Source: Cohnella thailandensis (GTDB lineage: Bacteria; Bacillota; Bacilli; Paenibacillales; Paenibacillaceae). From it: DNA of 64,000 bases. A model generated the notes under the pieces. That model had not been told where the DNA came from. It saw nothing but the letters and a program-made list of their open reading frames with translations, and searched no databases. Where the stretch lies: positions 186,001-250,000 of the forward strand of contig NZ_JACJVQ010000013.1 of the NCBI RefSeq assembly GCF_014212135.1, written 5' to 3'. Both the position numbers and the translations under genes were made by a program. Positions 1-9,316 of this stretch are shown here, piece after piece; position 1 is the stretch's first letter; the number at the start of each line of letters is the position of its first letter.

Positions 1-518
1 TTGTAGACCGTCTGCTGCCGGTTGATGAACGTAAGATGCTTGCGCACCTGCTGCTTGGAGAGCGCCTTGTAGAGAGGCAGAACCCGGTCCAAGCTGCAGA
101 CGACGAGCGAAGTTCCGATCATGACCAGGAGGCCGATGAACCACCAGGATTCGTAGGTTCTCGAGAATCCGAGAGCCTGGTAGACCGCCCCCCATGTCCC
201 GTAGGTATCGCGATAATATTGCGCCGGGTCGTCCAGATTGATGAACGTGCTCTCCTGCGGGTAAATCGTCCCGATAGCGGCGCCTATCAAGGTAATGACA
301 ATGAGATAAACCGCGATCTTAACGGATGAGAAAAAATTCCACACTCTATCGATAAGAGCGGGATTGTCCTTCTGTGAGCGGCGCGCGACTCCGTCGTAAC
401 GCATCTCCAGAGGGCTATCCAGCGGCAAGTCCTCGACCAGCGGCTTGCCGCAGTATTCGCAGAGCACGGTGCCCGTCGGATTCTGGTGCCCGCATTCGCA
501 TTTGGTGTTCTGAAACAA
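1..518 (-). CDS. resB: Cytochrome c biogenesis protein ResB, partial (N-terminal 172 codons)
   Basis: Membrane protein of System II cytochrome c maturation; ResB works with ResC to bring heme to apocytochrome c on the outer face of the membrane. The gene runs off the left edge. The visible part has a small CxC...CxxC zinc-ribbon-like head (residues 8-23), a membrane segment at about 66-84, and a second one near 122-138. The TTG at 518 is preferred because AGGAGG lies 9 nt upstream; a GTG at 542 would touch the resA stop. It directly follows resA, as in the res operon. The call rests on order and on the N-terminal sequence, since the rest is not visible. Confidence 0.88.
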   Translation of the reverse strand, partial: MFQNTKCECGHQNPTGTVLCEYCGKPLVEDLPLDSPLEMRYDGVARRSQKDNPALIDRVWNFFSSVKIAVYLIVITLIGAAIGTIYPQESTFINLDDPAQYYRDTYGTWGAVYQALGFSRTYESWWFIGLLVMIGTSLVVCSLDRVLPLYKALSKQQVRKHLTFINRQQTVY

Positions 519-542
519 CCTCGACAGCCTCCTCAGCTCCAC

Positions 543-1070
543 TTATTCCCCAAACAGTCGCCTAATGCGAGAATCGATATCCTCCTCGCTCATAGGTCCC
601 CCTATCACGATATCTTGAATCTCTCCGTCCGGCGTAATGAAGAACGTCGTCGGATACTCCTTGAGTCCGTACTTTTTCTCCGTCTTTTTATTGCGGTCGA
701 GCAGAATCGGGAAGTACGCGCCGACGCCCTCGGCGAATCTTTGCACCGAAATCCGGTCCTCGCTCAGGTTGATTCCGACGAGTTCAAGGCCTTTGTCCTT
801 CCATTTGTCGTACTCGTGCTGCAGCGCGGGCATCTCGTTGCGGCAAGGAGGGCAGAAGGTGCCCCAGAAGTTCAGCACGAGTGGCTTGCCCTTATAGGAC
901 TCCAGATCGTGCACGTTGCCCTCCAGATCCGCGAGAACGAATTCCGGCGCGGCTTGTCCGGGCTTCAGAACGGGCGAAGTCGTGAAGAAGGAACGCCCGA
1001 CGGCATAGCCTCCGATCAAGATGACGAGCGCCAGGATGACGTATTGGATAGGCTTGCGATAACGCTTCAC
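543..1070 (-). CDS. resA: Thiol-disulfide oxidoreductase ResA
   Basis: Membrane-anchored thioredoxin-fold protein that reduces the CXXCH cysteines of apocytochrome c before heme attachment. It is 175 residues long. An N-terminal anchor (about residues 9-25) is followed by a TlpA/ResA-like domain with the redox motif CPPC at 73-76 inside GTFCPPCRNEM, and the cis-Pro region EYPTTFFI near the C-terminus. The start is GTG at 1070. It lies just upstream of resB in the same direction, so the pair is probably co-transcribed and the active site faces outside. Confidence 0.95.
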   Translation of the reverse strand: MKRYRKPIQYVILALVILIGGYAVGRSFFTTSPVLKPGQAAPEFVLADLEGNVHDLESYKGKPLVLNFWGTFCPPCRNEMPALQHEYDKWKDKGLELVGINLSEDRISVQRFAEGVGAYFPILLDRNKKTEKKYGLKEYPTTFFITPDGEIQDIVIGGPMSEEDIDSRIRRLFGE

Positions 1071-1142
1071 TTTTTCACCACCGAATGGATATGTATGGGC
1101 TTTCGCAATTCGCCCCTATCGGTCATTATCGGCAACACGAAA

Positions 1143-1159
1143 CGCCCCATACAGGGGCG
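1143..1159 (-). terminator. Possible terminator downstream of rluB
   Basis: A 6-bp perfect stem CGCCCC/GGGGCG with a 5-nt loop, followed on the minus strand by GTTTCGTGTT. The T-run is weak, so this may be only a hairpin between rluB and resA. Confidence 0.35.
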
Positions 1160-1251
1160 GCTGCTTTAGGTGACCTAATTAGTTCCATTATAACGAAAAC
1201 ACCGGGGCCAAGGATAATCCCTTAACCTCCGGTTATGAACATTGTGTGACG

Positions 1252-1989
1252 TCAATCCTGCAAGGATGACGATTCTGCGTCTTGCAAGAGCTCTTGGAGC
1301 TCCGCTTTGGACAGCTTTCGGTGCTTGCCCCTCTGAAGATTGTCCAATTGAAGGCTGCCGAAGGAGATTCTCTTCAGCCGGATGACGGGATGGTGGATCG
1401 CGTCGAACATGCGCCGCACCTGGCGATTGCGTCCCTCGCGGATCGTGATGCGAATGGTCGCCTGCTTGTTATCCGGGTCCACGTCGTGGTATTCGACCTC
1501 TGCCGGAGCCGTCATGCCGTCCTCCAGCTTGATGCCCTTGGCCAGCTTCTCCAACGCCGAGCCGTGCGGAACCCGCTCGACGGTGGCCAGGTAAGTCTTC
1601 GGCACGTGATGCTTCGGATGCGCCAGCTTGTTCGCCAGCTCGCCGTCGTTCGTGAGCAGAAGCAAGCCCTCCGAATCGTAATCCAGCCTTCCGACCGGAT
1701 ACACCCTCTGCTTGACGTCCTTCAGATAGTCGGTGACGACGGAACGGCCTTTCGGATCGCTGACCGCCGTGATGACGCCTTTGGGTTTATTGAATACGAT
1801 ATAGACTTTCGATTCCTTGAGAATCTTCTTCCCGTTAACCGCGATCTCGTCGACGGCCGGGTCCGCTTTGACTCCGAGCTCCGTCACGGTCTCCCCGTTC
1901 ACGGTCACCTTGCCGCTCGTAATCAGTTCCTCGCACTTGCGCCTGGACGCGATGCCGGCGTTCGCGAGAATTTTCTGCAAACGTTCCAA
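1252..1989 (-). CDS. rluB: 23S rRNA pseudouridine synthase, RluB family
   Basis: Converts a uridine in 23S rRNA (helix 89 region in characterised RluB) to pseudouridine. The 245-residue protein has an N-terminal S4 RNA-binding domain (about 1-60) and the RsuA/RluB-type catalytic domain. The catalytic Asp is D103 in GRLDYDSEGLL, and the GRNRQVRRM motif near 193 is typical of the family. TTG start at 1989 with GAGGTG about 8 nt upstream. It follows spmB by 40 nt, the order seen in B. subtilis, where this gene separates spmB from resA. The exact target base is inferred from the family. Confidence 0.9.
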   Translation of the reverse strand: MERLQKILANAGIASRRKCEELITSGKVTVNGETVTELGVKADPAVDEIAVNGKKILKESKVYIVFNKPKGVITAVSDPKGRSVVTDYLKDVKQRVYPVGRLDYDSEGLLLLTNDGELANKLAHPKHHVPKTYLATVERVPHGSALEKLAKGIKLEDGMTAPAEVEYHDVDPDNKQATIRITIREGRNRQVRRMFDAIHHPVIRLKRISFGSLQLDNLQRGKHRKLSKAELQELLQDAESSSLQD

Positions 1990-2029
1990 GTTGGTTCACC
2001 TCATCCCCCATCATACCCTCAAGACGGGC

Positions 2030-2560
2030 TTAAAACAACAGCAAACATACCGCCACCGCCGCGAAAAAACCGACCGCGTCCGAGAAAAGGCCGACTTTGA
2101 GCGCATAGCGGGCGTTGCGAATGCCGACGGCTCCGAAGTATACGGTCAGAACGTAGAGAGTCGTGTCCGTGCTTCCTTGGATGGTCGCCGCGATTCGGGC
2201 CGCCAGGGAGTCCGCGCCGTGCGTCTTGATCAGATCGGTCGCGTAAGCGAGAGATCCCGCGCCGGTAATAGGACGAAGGAGTCCCAGCGGCAGCACGTCC
2301 CCGGGGACTCCGAATTTCTCGAACAGGGGCCGGACCGCTTGAACGAGCGCATCCATGGCGCCCGACGCCCGAAACATGCTGATCGCCGTCATCATGCCGA
2401 CCAGATGAGGAATGATGCCGACGGCGGTCCCGAAGCCTTCCTTGGCTCCGTCGACGAAGCTCTCGTAGACGGGCACCTTGCGGAACGCCGCGTAGAGAGG
2501 GATGAGCACGATCATCATGGGCACCGCCCAGGCCGATACCTGATGAAGGAAGGCGATCAT
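2030..2560 (-). CDS. spmB: Spore maturation protein B
   Basis: Integral membrane protein with nucleoside-recognition (Gate) domain character, 176 residues. With SpmA it is needed for full core dehydration and heat resistance of spores; the transported substrate is unknown. Several hydrophobic helices are visible, for example around residues 13-28, 97-115 and 160-176. ATG start with an AGGAGG-like site. It is separated from spmA by 3 nt, so translation is probably coupled. Mother-cell expression is expected from the family but no sigma-E promoter was identified here. Confidence 0.93.
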   Translation of the reverse strand: MIAFLHQVSAWAVPMMIVLIPLYAAFRKVPVYESFVDGAKEGFGTAVGIIPHLVGMMTAISMFRASGAMDALVQAVRPLFEKFGVPGDVLPLGLLRPITGAGSLAYATDLIKTHGADSLAARIAATIQGSTDTTLYVLTVYFGAVGIRNARYALKVGLFSDAVGFFAAVAVCLLLF

Positions 2561-2563
2561 CGG

Positions 2564-3187
2564 TTACCCTCCTTTCGTATCCGCGGCCTTGCCGGCTTGC
2601 AGCGGCGGCAGACGGTCCCGGCTGCGGTACCAGCGATCGGCCGCGATCGCCGCCCCCGTCGCGACGATCGTGGCCAGAAGCGTGCTTGCCACGATATCGG
2701 TCGGATGGGCGGAGCCGAAGTTCATCCGGATCGCGATCATCGTCGTCGGGATCAGGGTAATGCTTGCCGTGTTCAACGCCAGCAGCGTGCACATCGCCGG
2801 AGTCGCCGTGTCCGGGTTGGGATTCAGCTTCTGGAGCTCCTGCATCGCCCGGATGCCCATCGGCGTGGCGGCATTGCCGAGGCCGAGCAGGTTCGCGCTC
2901 ATGTTCGTCAGAATAAAGCCGAAGGCCGGGTGATCCGCCGGAACGTCCGGGAACAGCTTGCGAACGAGCGGCGCGACCAGCCGGGCCAGCTTGCTCACGA
3001 GGCCCGCCTGTTCCGCCACCCGCATGAGGCCGAGCCAGAAGACGAGAATGCTGATGAGGCCGATGCATACCGTCACTCCGGTTTGAGCTCCTCCGAAAGC
3101 CGCTTCGGTCACCTCCTGCACGCGACCGTTCACCGCGGCGAACGCCACGCTGATCACCATCATCCCCAGCCAGATCCAGTTGACCAT
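2564..3187 (-). CDS. spmA: Spore maturation protein A
   Basis: Partner of SpmB, 207 residues, with several membrane helices (first at about 1-18, another near 38-56) and the Gate-domain signature NLLGLGNAATPMGI at about 119-132, which is highly typical of SpmA. Acts in the mother-cell membranes during spore core dehydration. It sits between dacB and spmB in one transcription direction (dacB-spmA-spmB), the arrangement known in B. subtilis. Confidence 0.94.
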   Translation of the reverse strand: MVNWIWLGMMVISVAFAAVNGRVQEVTEAAFGGAQTGVTVCIGLISILVFWLGLMRVAEQAGLVSKLARLVAPLVRKLFPDVPADHPAFGFILTNMSANLLGLGNAATPMGIRAMQELQKLNPNPDTATPAMCTLLALNTASITLIPTTMIAIRMNFGSAHPTDIVASTLLATIVATGAAIAADRWYRSRDRLPPLQAGKAADTKGG

Positions 3188-3209
3188 TCCGACCTCTCCT
3201 TCCGTAGCT

Positions 3210-4421
3210 CTAAGGGAAAACCTTCGATTTGATCCAAGCCAAGATCGATTTCATTCGGGCTTGCTCGTCCGGCGGAGAGCCGTTCGCCTTCGCTTCCGGA
3301 TTGTTCGGAGCCGAGTCGTTCGAAGAAGACGGCGCCGCCGCAAGGCCCACCGTTCCGATCTCTTGATCGCCCAATCTCAGCGCCAGCTTGCCTCGGGCTC
3401 CGAATGCGTAATCGATCGAATCGGACGCGATCGGCACGATCCGCAGCCTCAGCTTCTCCCGTTCCCCGTCCGCGAACGGATAACGGAAGTCGTTGACGGT
3501 CACGAACGGGTATCCGGCGACCGTCTCGCCTTTTTTGATCACCGTCTCCAAGGGATACTTCTCGAAGCCGTAATCCAGCAGACGCCGGTGATCCTGCCAA
3601 TCGTTCCGGTCGTTAAGCGTAACCGCCACGAGCTGCTGCCCGTTCCTCGTCGCCGAGCTGACCAGGCACCTTAACGCTTTTTTGGTATATCCCGTCTTGA
3701 CTCCGTCCGCTCCCTCGTACTGCAGCAGCATCTTGTTTTTGTTGATCCATTTGTACTCCCACTTCTCGTTCGGATTCGGCGCCGTCTTCACTTTCGTTCT
3801 CACGATGGAGCGGAACGTATCGTTATGCAGCGCGTAGGAGGCAAGACGCGCCAGATCGTTCGCCGAAGAGTAATGCCCTTCTTGATCGAGGCCGGACGGA
3901 TTGGCGAAGCGGCTGTGCTCCATGCCCAGTTCCTCCGCCTTGAGATTCATTAAATAAGCGAAGCCTTCGACGGAGCCGCCCACGTGCTCGGCAATGGCGG
4001 TAGCGGCGTCGTTGCCGGAGCGCAGCATCAGCCCGTACAGCAGATCGACGAGCTTGATCTTCTCCCCCGCCTTCAAATACAGCGACGACCCTTCCTTGCC
4101 CGCGGCTCTAGGGCTTACCGTAACGACTTCGTCCAGCTTGCCGTTCTCGATCGCGACGATCGCCGTCATGATCTTCGTCAGGCTCGCGATTCGCAGCTCC
4201 TTATCGCCGTTCTCCTGGGACAGAAGCCTTCCCGAAGCAACGTCCATCAGCGAGGATGCGACGGCCTGCGTATGAAGGACGGCAGGCGAGCCGACCGCCG
4301 GCAGCGACGCCGGGCCGGAAGGAGGCACGGCCGCCTCGGCCGTCGAAAGCTCGGTCGATATCGCTAAGACCGCCGCAAGCAACAAGGTTGTCCGAAGCAA
4401 CCGGTTGACCGTATGTCTCAT
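3210..4421 (-). CDS. dacB: D-alanyl-D-alanine carboxypeptidase DacB (PBP5*-like)
   Basis: Serine-type DD-carboxypeptidase that trims the terminal D-Ala of peptidoglycan stem peptides; DacB sets cortex cross-linking in spores. The 403-residue protein has a signal peptide (about 1-30) and all penicillin-binding motifs: SLTK at 80-83, SGN at 135-137 and KTG at 242-244. The C-terminal part is a PBP5-type beta domain, followed by a poorly conserved Ser/Pro-rich stretch and a short amphipathic tail likely for membrane association. GAGGAGG lies upstream of the ATG. Linkage to spmA-spmB separates it from the second carboxypeptidase gene, dacF, in this window. Confidence 0.93.
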   Translation of the reverse strand: MRHTVNRLLRTTLLLAAVLAISTELSTAEAAVPPSGPASLPAVGSPAVLHTQAVASSLMDVASGRLLSQENGDKELRIASLTKIMTAIVAIENGKLDEVVTVSPRAAGKEGSSLYLKAGEKIKLVDLLYGLMLRSGNDAATAIAEHVGGSVEGFAYLMNLKAEELGMEHSRFANPSGLDQEGHYSSANDLARLASYALHNDTFRSIVRTKVKTAPNPNEKWEYKWINKNKMLLQYEGADGVKTGYTKKALRCLVSSATRNGQQLVAVTLNDRNDWQDHRRLLDYGFEKYPLETVIKKGETVAGYPFVTVNDFRYPFADGEREKLRLRIVPIASDSIDYAFGARGKLALRLGDQEIGTVGLAAAPSSSNDSAPNNPEAKANGSPPDEQARMKSILAWIKSKVFP

Positions 4422-4526
4422 AGCTGTCTGGTTCCTCCTCGGGTAGATGCGGACAACCTATGGCGAAGATTCTTCTACCAATTTATGTAGGCATGTCCGG
4501 ATTGATTCTTGTCTAGTTTGCTTGGA

Positions 4527-4557
4527 AAAGCAAAAATTCCGGCCTTGCGGCCGGAAT
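4527..4557 (-). terminator. Rho-independent terminator after ytfJ
   Basis: Perfect 9-bp stem ATTCCGGCC/GGCCGGAAT with loop TTGC at 4536-4557. On the minus strand it runs directly into TTTTTGCTTTT. It sits 56 nt past the ytfJ stop and separates the ytfJ transcript from dacB. Confidence 0.85.
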
Positions 4558-4613
4558 GGCGTGATCGACTGCAATTGGGCCAATAGAACAAAGCCTTCAG
4601 GCGAACGCGTTCC

Positions 4614-5105
4614 TTACATGACATTATCGTTCGACGAATGAATCGAGATCCGGTTCGTTTCGACCGATTCGCCGGGCCGGCGGAAAATATTCTGAATTTT
4701 GTCGACCCATTGCGGCGCTTCTTCGATGATTCTCTCGAAAATGTGGGTTTGATTATCCAACGGCACGACCTTTACTCCTTGCGTACCTACGACCAGGAAC
4801 GCGATCGGAGTGATCGATACCCCGCCGCCGCTGCCACCGCCGAACGGAAGGGACACGGAAGCGTTGTGGCCTTTGGTTTCCCCGTTGCCATGGTTGGAAG
4901 AATCGGAAGCCGACCTCGTGCCGTTCTCGTCGACCTGAAACTCGCTTCCTCCCGCGGCGAACCCGAATCCGACTTTGGAGATGGGCATAATAACGCTCCC
5001 GTCCGGAGTTTGAACGGGCTCGCCTACGATGGTGTTGACGTCCACCATCTCCTTAATGTTCTCCATTGCCGTTTGCATAAGGCCTTGAATTGGATGTTCG
5101 GACAT
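4614..5105 (-). CDS. ytfJ: GerW family sporulation protein YtfJ
   Basis: Small sporulation protein of 163 residues, needed for normal germination in B. subtilis (GerW/YtfJ). Visible hallmarks are an N-terminal HPIQGLMQTAMENIKEMVD-like helix, the VGEPVQTPDGSVIMPISKV strand region, a Gly-rich stretch (GGGSGGG) and a C-terminal PLD/VVPLDNQ segment. The ATG at 5105 is chosen because AGGAGG lies 9 nt upstream; an ATG at 5114 sits on the Shine-Dalgarno itself. It follows the DUF2953 gene, matching the ytfI-ytfJ pairing of other spore-formers. Confidence 0.92.
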   Translation of the reverse strand: MSEHPIQGLMQTAMENIKEMVDVNTIVGEPVQTPDGSVIMPISKVGFGFAAGGSEFQVDENGTRSASDSSNHGNGETKGHNASVSLPFGGGSGGGVSITPIAFLVVGTQGVKVVPLDNQTHIFERIIEEAPQWVDKIQNIFRRPGESVETNRISIHSSNDNVM

Positions 5106-5188
5106 AATGCGCATCCTCCTTTCTCCCGATAGCTTGCCCTTCGCCCAGCCTCGTTTATTCGCCTCGCGGATTGAGGTTTCTTGGCCGT

Positions 5189-5878
5189 TCAGGCATGCTC
5201 CGGCCCCGCGTTCCATGTCTTCCACGCCCGAAGCGCTTGCCGGACGCGAACCGTTCGCGTGCCGAGTCCGATCATGGACAGCGCCAGCTCGGAAGCGCGG
5301 ATGCGAAAGTCCGCTTCCCATACGAAAGTGAATTCCTTGCCGTTATAGACAGGCTCTACCTTGCCGTGCGGATGGGTCCTCAGACGTATGTATTGGCTCG
5401 CCATGCCATTGACGCATCCCATCAGCGTCCAGAACAAGCCGGACAGCACGGCCGTCATAGCGGCGTCTCCCGTACCGATCCTAACGTCCATTCTCCACCG
5501 GGTGCATTCCACTCGCCGCAGCGTTCGAATGGACCATTCCTTAACATGGTCGATCGACAGCTTTAAGCTTTTGGTCGCGTTCCACAGCCTTCGGACGGTT
5601 CCGTTGTCGATGAATCTTTTGTCTTGCCCGTCCTTATTTTGCCCGGCCATGCTGCTCTTGGCCTTCTCCTCATAGAAGATTCCCCAGCTCCGCAACGTGA
5701 TCGTAGGAATCGTGCGCTGAGTCTGAACGACCCCGTACAACGCTCGGATAACGATGACGAGCTGATCCAGCTGGCCGCTGCGCCAGTATCGAACTCTTAT
5801 CCGGATAGACGACAACAAGGCTGCGATCAGGAGAATGATGACGACGGCCGCTGCCCCTGTCCAAAACCAAAAAGCCAT
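5189..5878 (-). CDS. DUF2953 domain membrane protein (YtfI-like)
   Basis: Protein of unknown function, 229 residues, with one N-terminal membrane segment (about 1-24) and a conserved DUF2953 region including RMDVRIGTGDAAMTAVLSG and PVYNGKEFTF. The ATG at 5878 is preferred because a GGGGGGAG site precedes it, although an upstream ATG at 5932 is in frame without any ribosome site. It is paired with ytfJ downstream and scpB upstream in one direction. Family members are sporulation-linked by neighbourhood; the biochemical role is unknown. Confidence 0.8.
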   Translation of the reverse strand: MAFWFWTGAAAVVIILLIAALLSSIRIRVRYWRSGQLDQLVIVIRALYGVVQTQRTIPTITLRSWGIFYEEKAKSSMAGQNKDGQDKRFIDNGTVRRLWNATKSLKLSIDHVKEWSIRTLRRVECTRWRMDVRIGTGDAAMTAVLSGLFWTLMGCVNGMASQYIRLRTHPHGKVEPVYNGKEFTFVWEADFRIRASELALSMIGLGTRTVRVRQALRAWKTWNAGPEHA

Positions 5879-5947
5879 ACTCCCCCCGCCTTTCGCTAAA
5901 GGGTAGTATGGCCTTCTGTCTTCGTTCTTCATTCGGTTGGCAGGGCT

Positions 5948-6562
5948 TCATTTCGCTTCCAGGGCTTTCAGGTCGTCGAGCGAAAGCTGTCTGCCTTCGA
6001 TCTTCTCGAACAAAAGCCGGGATTGCTCTTCGATCTCGTCGTCCGTCTCGTTGATCATCGGATCCGGCAATTGATCGAGGCTCGCCAGACCGAAATAATC
6101 GAGGAACGCCTTGGTCGTTCCGTATAGAATCGGCCGGCCGAGCGCTTCGGCGCGCCCGACCTCTTCGATCAGGTCCTTGACGACCAGCGTATGGATCGCC
6201 CGGTCCGCCTTGACTCCGCGTATCTCCTCGATCTCGATCCGGGTAATCGGCTGTCGGTAAGCGATGATGGAGAGCGTCTCCAACGCGGCTTGGGAGAGCA
6301 CGGCGCGAGAAGGGTTATACGCCAGCTTCTCGAAGTACGGCGCGTGCTCGGGCGCCGTGGTCAGCCGGAAGCTTCCCGCTACTTCCGCGATGCGGATTCC
6401 CCTTTTCTTGCGCTTGAGGTCCGTCTGCAGGTCCTTCAGCACGTCGCGCACGACGTCGACGTTCATCTCGACGACCTCGGCGATCGTCTTCGCGTTGATC
6501 CCTTCGTCGCCGGAAACGAACAACAAGCCCTCAATAACTGACTTCAGGCTCGAATAGTCCAT
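5948..6562 (-). CDS. scpB: Segregation and condensation protein B
   Basis: Winged-helix kleisin partner that, with ScpA and SMC, forms the bacterial condensin that organises and segregates the chromosome. 204 residues from the ATG at 6562, which has AGGAGG 6 nt upstream. Typical ScpB stretches are VIEGLLFVSGDEG at the N-terminus and LSIIAYRQPITR-EIEEIRGV in the middle. It overlaps the 3' end of scpA by 32 nt, so translational coupling is likely. High confidence because both partners are adjacent. Confidence 0.95.
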   Translation of the reverse strand: MDYSSLKSVIEGLLFVSGDEGINAKTIAEVVEMNVDVVRDVLKDLQTDLKRKKRGIRIAEVAGSFRLTTAPEHAPYFEKLAYNPSRAVLSQAALETLSIIAYRQPITRIEIEEIRGVKADRAIHTLVVKDLIEEVGRAEALGRPILYGTTKAFLDYFGLASLDQLPDPMINETDDEIEEQSRLLFEKIEGRQLSLDDLKALEAK

Positions 6563-7331
6563 CCCCAACCTCCTCTCTTCCCGTCCAAGACAACACGATT
6601 TCGTCGAACAATTGATTCTGATAGCAGGTGATCCAATGCCTTCTCATCAGCTCGAGGATGGCGAGGAACGTCACGACGACCTCCTGACGGTCCATTTGGT
6701 CGCCGATCAGTTGAGAGAACAGAACCTTGTCCTCTCCCTCTTCCGATCTGCCCCTCAGAAGCCCGACGATGTCTCGAATGCGATCCATAATCGAGATCTC
6801 GTCGCGTTGAATCGCCGAGATGCGATTGCGGCCCTGCACGCGCCGGAGCGCCTTCCGGAAGGCCCGGACGAGATCGTCCACGTGCAATCCTTCGACCGGA
6901 TTCTGCGGAATATCCGGAACGAACGGCTCCAGGTCCGCCGGCTCGCGCGTATAAGTCTGGCTGCGTTCGAACTCGTGCTCGCGCAGCTCGCTGGCGATCG
7001 CCTTGAACTTGCGATACTCGATCAGCTTGCGGATCAGTTCTTCGCGAGGATCGTAGCCTTCTTCCTCGTCGAACGACACCCAAGGCTCGTCGGTAACCGG
7101 CGGCTTCGGCAGCAGCTGCCTGCTCTTCATCGCGAGCAGCGTCGCCGCCATGACGAGAAACTCGCTCGTGACGTCGAGCTCCAGCTCCTGCATGGCTTCC
7201 AGATAAGCAATATATTGATCGGTGATCTCGCTGATGGAGATATCCTGGATGTCGATCTCCGCCTTATCGATCAAGTGAAGCAGCAGATCGAGCGGTCCTT
7301 CGAACGTTTCCAGCTTGTAAAGCACCGTCAC
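6531..7331 (-). CDS. scpA: Segregation and condensation protein A (kleisin)
   Basis: Kleisin subunit of the SMC-ScpAB complex, 266 residues. The N-terminal motif FEGPLDLLLHLIDKAEIDI is the ScpA signature that contacts the SMC neck; the C-terminal winged helix includes VVTFLAILELMR. Start is GTG at 7331. It lies between ribH and scpB; the ribT gene found here in B. subtilis is absent. Overlap with scpB is 32 nt. Confidence 0.95.
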   Translation of the reverse strand: MTVLYKLETFEGPLDLLLHLIDKAEIDIQDISISEITDQYIAYLEAMQELELDVTSEFLVMAATLLAMKSRQLLPKPPVTDEPWVSFDEEEGYDPREELIRKLIEYRKFKAIASELREHEFERSQTYTREPADLEPFVPDIPQNPVEGLHVDDLVRAFRKALRRVQGRNRISAIQRDEISIMDRIRDIVGLLRGRSEEGEDKVLFSQLIGDQMDRQEVVVTFLAILELMRRHWITCYQNQLFDEIVLSWTGREEVGDGLFEPEVSY

Positions 7332-7377
7332 GCGGATCCCTCACCCTTCCCAGACTCTTAAAAGCTTATCATACTAC

Positions 7378-7848
7378 TTATCCTTTAAGAGCGCTAGTCA
7401 GGTTCGCCATCTCGATAGCCGAAACAGCCGCTTCCCAGCCCTTATTGCCGGCCTTGGTGCCCGCCCGTTCGATCGCCTGCTCGATGCTGTCGACGGTCAG
7501 CACGCCGAAGATCGTCGGAACGCCCGTCTTGAGTCCCGTCGCGGCCACGCCCTTGGCGACTTCGTTGCACACGTAATCGAAGTGGGGAGTCGATCCGCGG
7601 ATAACCGCTCCAAGCGTAATGACCGCGTCGTACTTGCCGCTCTCCGCCATCTTCTGCGCGATCAGCGGGATTTCGAATGCGCCAGGCACCCAAGCCACTT
7701 CCACCTCGTGGTCCTCGGCTCCGTGACGCTTGAAAGCGTCCAGGGCGCCGCTAAGCAGGCGCGTCGAGATGAATTCATTGAATCTTCCCGCGACGATTCC
7801 GTATTTTAATCCTTGGGAAACCAAATTACCTTCATAATAAATAGCCAT
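7378..7848 (-). CDS. ribH: 6,7-dimethyl-8-ribityllumazine synthase
   Basis: Condenses 5-amino-6-ribitylaminouracil with 3,4-dihydroxy-2-butanone 4-phosphate to give the riboflavin precursor lumazine. 156 residues, full family length (about 155). Key features are the GRFNEFIS motif near 21, the VPGAFEIP motif near 54-61 and [14 protein letters not shown] at 81-94, with the catalytic His in the last. It is the fourth gene of the rib operon and usually forms the 60-subunit capsid around riboflavin synthase. Confidence 0.96.
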   Translation of the reverse strand: MAIYYEGNLVSQGLKYGIVAGRFNEFISTRLLSGALDAFKRHGAEDHEVEVAWVPGAFEIPLIAQKMAESGKYDAVITLGAVIRGSTPHFDYVCNEVAKGVAATGLKTGVPTIFGVLTVDSIEQAIERAGTKAGNKGWEAAVSAIEMANLTSALKG

Positions 7849-7892
7849 TGTCCTTCATCCTCTCATTAAGTTCAAACGCTGCTGCCAGCCGA

Positions 7893-9188
7893 TTAAACTC
7901 CCAGTTTATTGTCGTTGTCCGCCGATTCCTTCTTCTCTTCGCCGGAGAAGCCCAGCATATGGCCCAGCTTCGCCTGCTTGGCGCGCAGGTAGCCGGTATT
8001 CGTCTGATTCGCCTCGGTCTGGATCGGGACGCGCTCGACCACGTTAAGCCCGTAGCCTTCCAGCCCTCGGATCTTCCGCGGGTTGTTCGTCAGAAGCCGG
8101 AGCCGGCGTACGCCGAGATCCTTCAGTATCTGGGCCCCGATGCCGTAATCCCGCAAATCCGGCGCGAATCCGAGCTTCAGGTTCGCGTCGACGGTGTCCA
8201 AGCCTTCTTCTTGAAGCTTATAAGCTCTGAGCTTATTGATCAAGCCGATACCGCGTCCTTCTTGTCTCATATACAATAGCACGCCGCTTCCCTCTTCGTC
8301 GATCTGCCTTAAGGCCGCCTCCAGCTGAGGTCCGCAGTCGCAGCGATGGGAATGGAACACGTCGCCCGTCAAGCATTCGGAATGCACGCGGACGAGCACG
8401 GGCTTCTCGCTGTCGATCGTTCCTTTGACGAAGGCGACATGCTCCTTCGCATCCACCAGATTCGTATAGGCGATGGCGTTGAACTCGCCGAAGTCGGTCG
8501 GGATGGTCACTTCGACCTCCCGCTTGACCAGCTTCTCCTTCTCGTTCCGGTAACGGATCAGCTCTTCGATCGTAATCAGCTTAAGAGAGTGCTGCTTGGC
8601 GAACTCGATCAGGTCCGGCAATCGGGCCATCGTTCCGTCCTCTTTGACGATCTCGCAGATGACCGCGGCCGGAGTGGAACCGCACATCCGGGCGAGGTCG
8701 ACGGCGGCTTCCGTGTGCCCCGATCGGCGCAGCACGCCGCCGTTCTTGGCAATCAACGGGAACATGTGGCCCGGTCGGCGGAAGTCGGAAGGCTTCGCGT
8801 TCGGGTCGATCAATCCCCTTACCGTATCCGCTCTCTCGTAAGCCGAAATGCCCGTCGAAGTGGATGCATGATCGACGGATACGGTAAACGCCGTGCCATG
8901 GTAATCGGTATTGTGCGTAACCATGGGAGGAAGGTCCAATTGCTCCGCCCTCTCCTGGGTAATCGGCACGCAGACGAGTCCTCTGCCTTCCGTAATCATG
9001 AAGTTGATAATCTCGGGCGTCGCTTTCTCGGCAAGTACGATCAGATCGCCTTCGTTCTCGCGATCCTCGTCGTCCACGACGACGATCGCTTTGCCTTCCA
9101 TCAGATCCTTCAGCGCGTCTTCGATCCGGTCGAACTCGAAAGCTTCCGGGCTTCCACCCGCATTCCGCCGTTCATCGTTCGTGCTCAT
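7893..9188 (-). CDS. ribBA: Bifunctional DHBP synthase / GTP cyclohydrolase II
   Basis: Two-domain enzyme of 431 residues feeding both branches of riboflavin synthesis. The N-terminal half (to about 225) is 3,4-dihydroxy-2-butanone 4-phosphate synthase, with the acidic [10 protein letters not shown] loop and TEGRGLVC. The C-terminal half is GTP cyclohydrolase II, with the zinc cysteines in [15 protein letters not shown] and the [10 protein letters not shown] motif. The ATG at 9188 is chosen for its GAGGAGG site 8 nt away; a longer in-frame start at 9227 lacks one. Second-last gene of the rib operon under the FMN riboswitch. Confidence 0.95.
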   Translation of the reverse strand: MSTNDERRNAGGSPEAFEFDRIEDALKDLMEGKAIVVVDDEDRENEGDLIVLAEKATPEIINFMITEGRGLVCVPITQERAEQLDLPPMVTHNTDYHGTAFTVSVDHASTSTGISAYERADTVRGLIDPNAKPSDFRRPGHMFPLIAKNGGVLRRSGHTEAAVDLARMCGSTPAAVICEIVKEDGTMARLPDLIEFAKQHSLKLITIEELIRYRNEKEKLVKREVEVTIPTDFGEFNAIAYTNLVDAKEHVAFVKGTIDSEKPVLVRVHSECLTGDVFHSHRCDCGPQLEAALRQIDEEGSGVLLYMRQEGRGIGLINKLRAYKLQEEGLDTVDANLKLGFAPDLRDYGIGAQILKDLGVRRLRLLTNNPRKIRGLEGYGLNVVERVPIQTEANQTNTGYLRAKQAKLGHMLGFSGEEKKESADNDNKLGV

Positions 9189-9316
9189 GCTCGTTTCCTC
9201 CTCTTCCCTTGTTTCTGCTCTATCCATTCTTTACTATCTCGATAATCCGAAACATCGATTCGGATCGATTCGGATCGTCGCGGCCTTCCTATCGGCCGGA
9301 TGCTCTCACCCTAAGG

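Noticed and set aside
2019-3068. 349-codon minus-strand frame over spmA and spmB
   Set aside because: Out of frame with both real genes; translation is Arg/Gly/Ser-rich noise.
4422-4530. Sigma-E promoter for dacB
   Set aside because: CATAnnnT sequences occur, but none has an acceptable -35 at 13-15 nt.
4447-4641. 64-codon plus-strand frame between dacB and ytfJ
   Set aside because: It spans the ytfJ terminator hairpin and the ytfJ 3' end and has no ribosome site.
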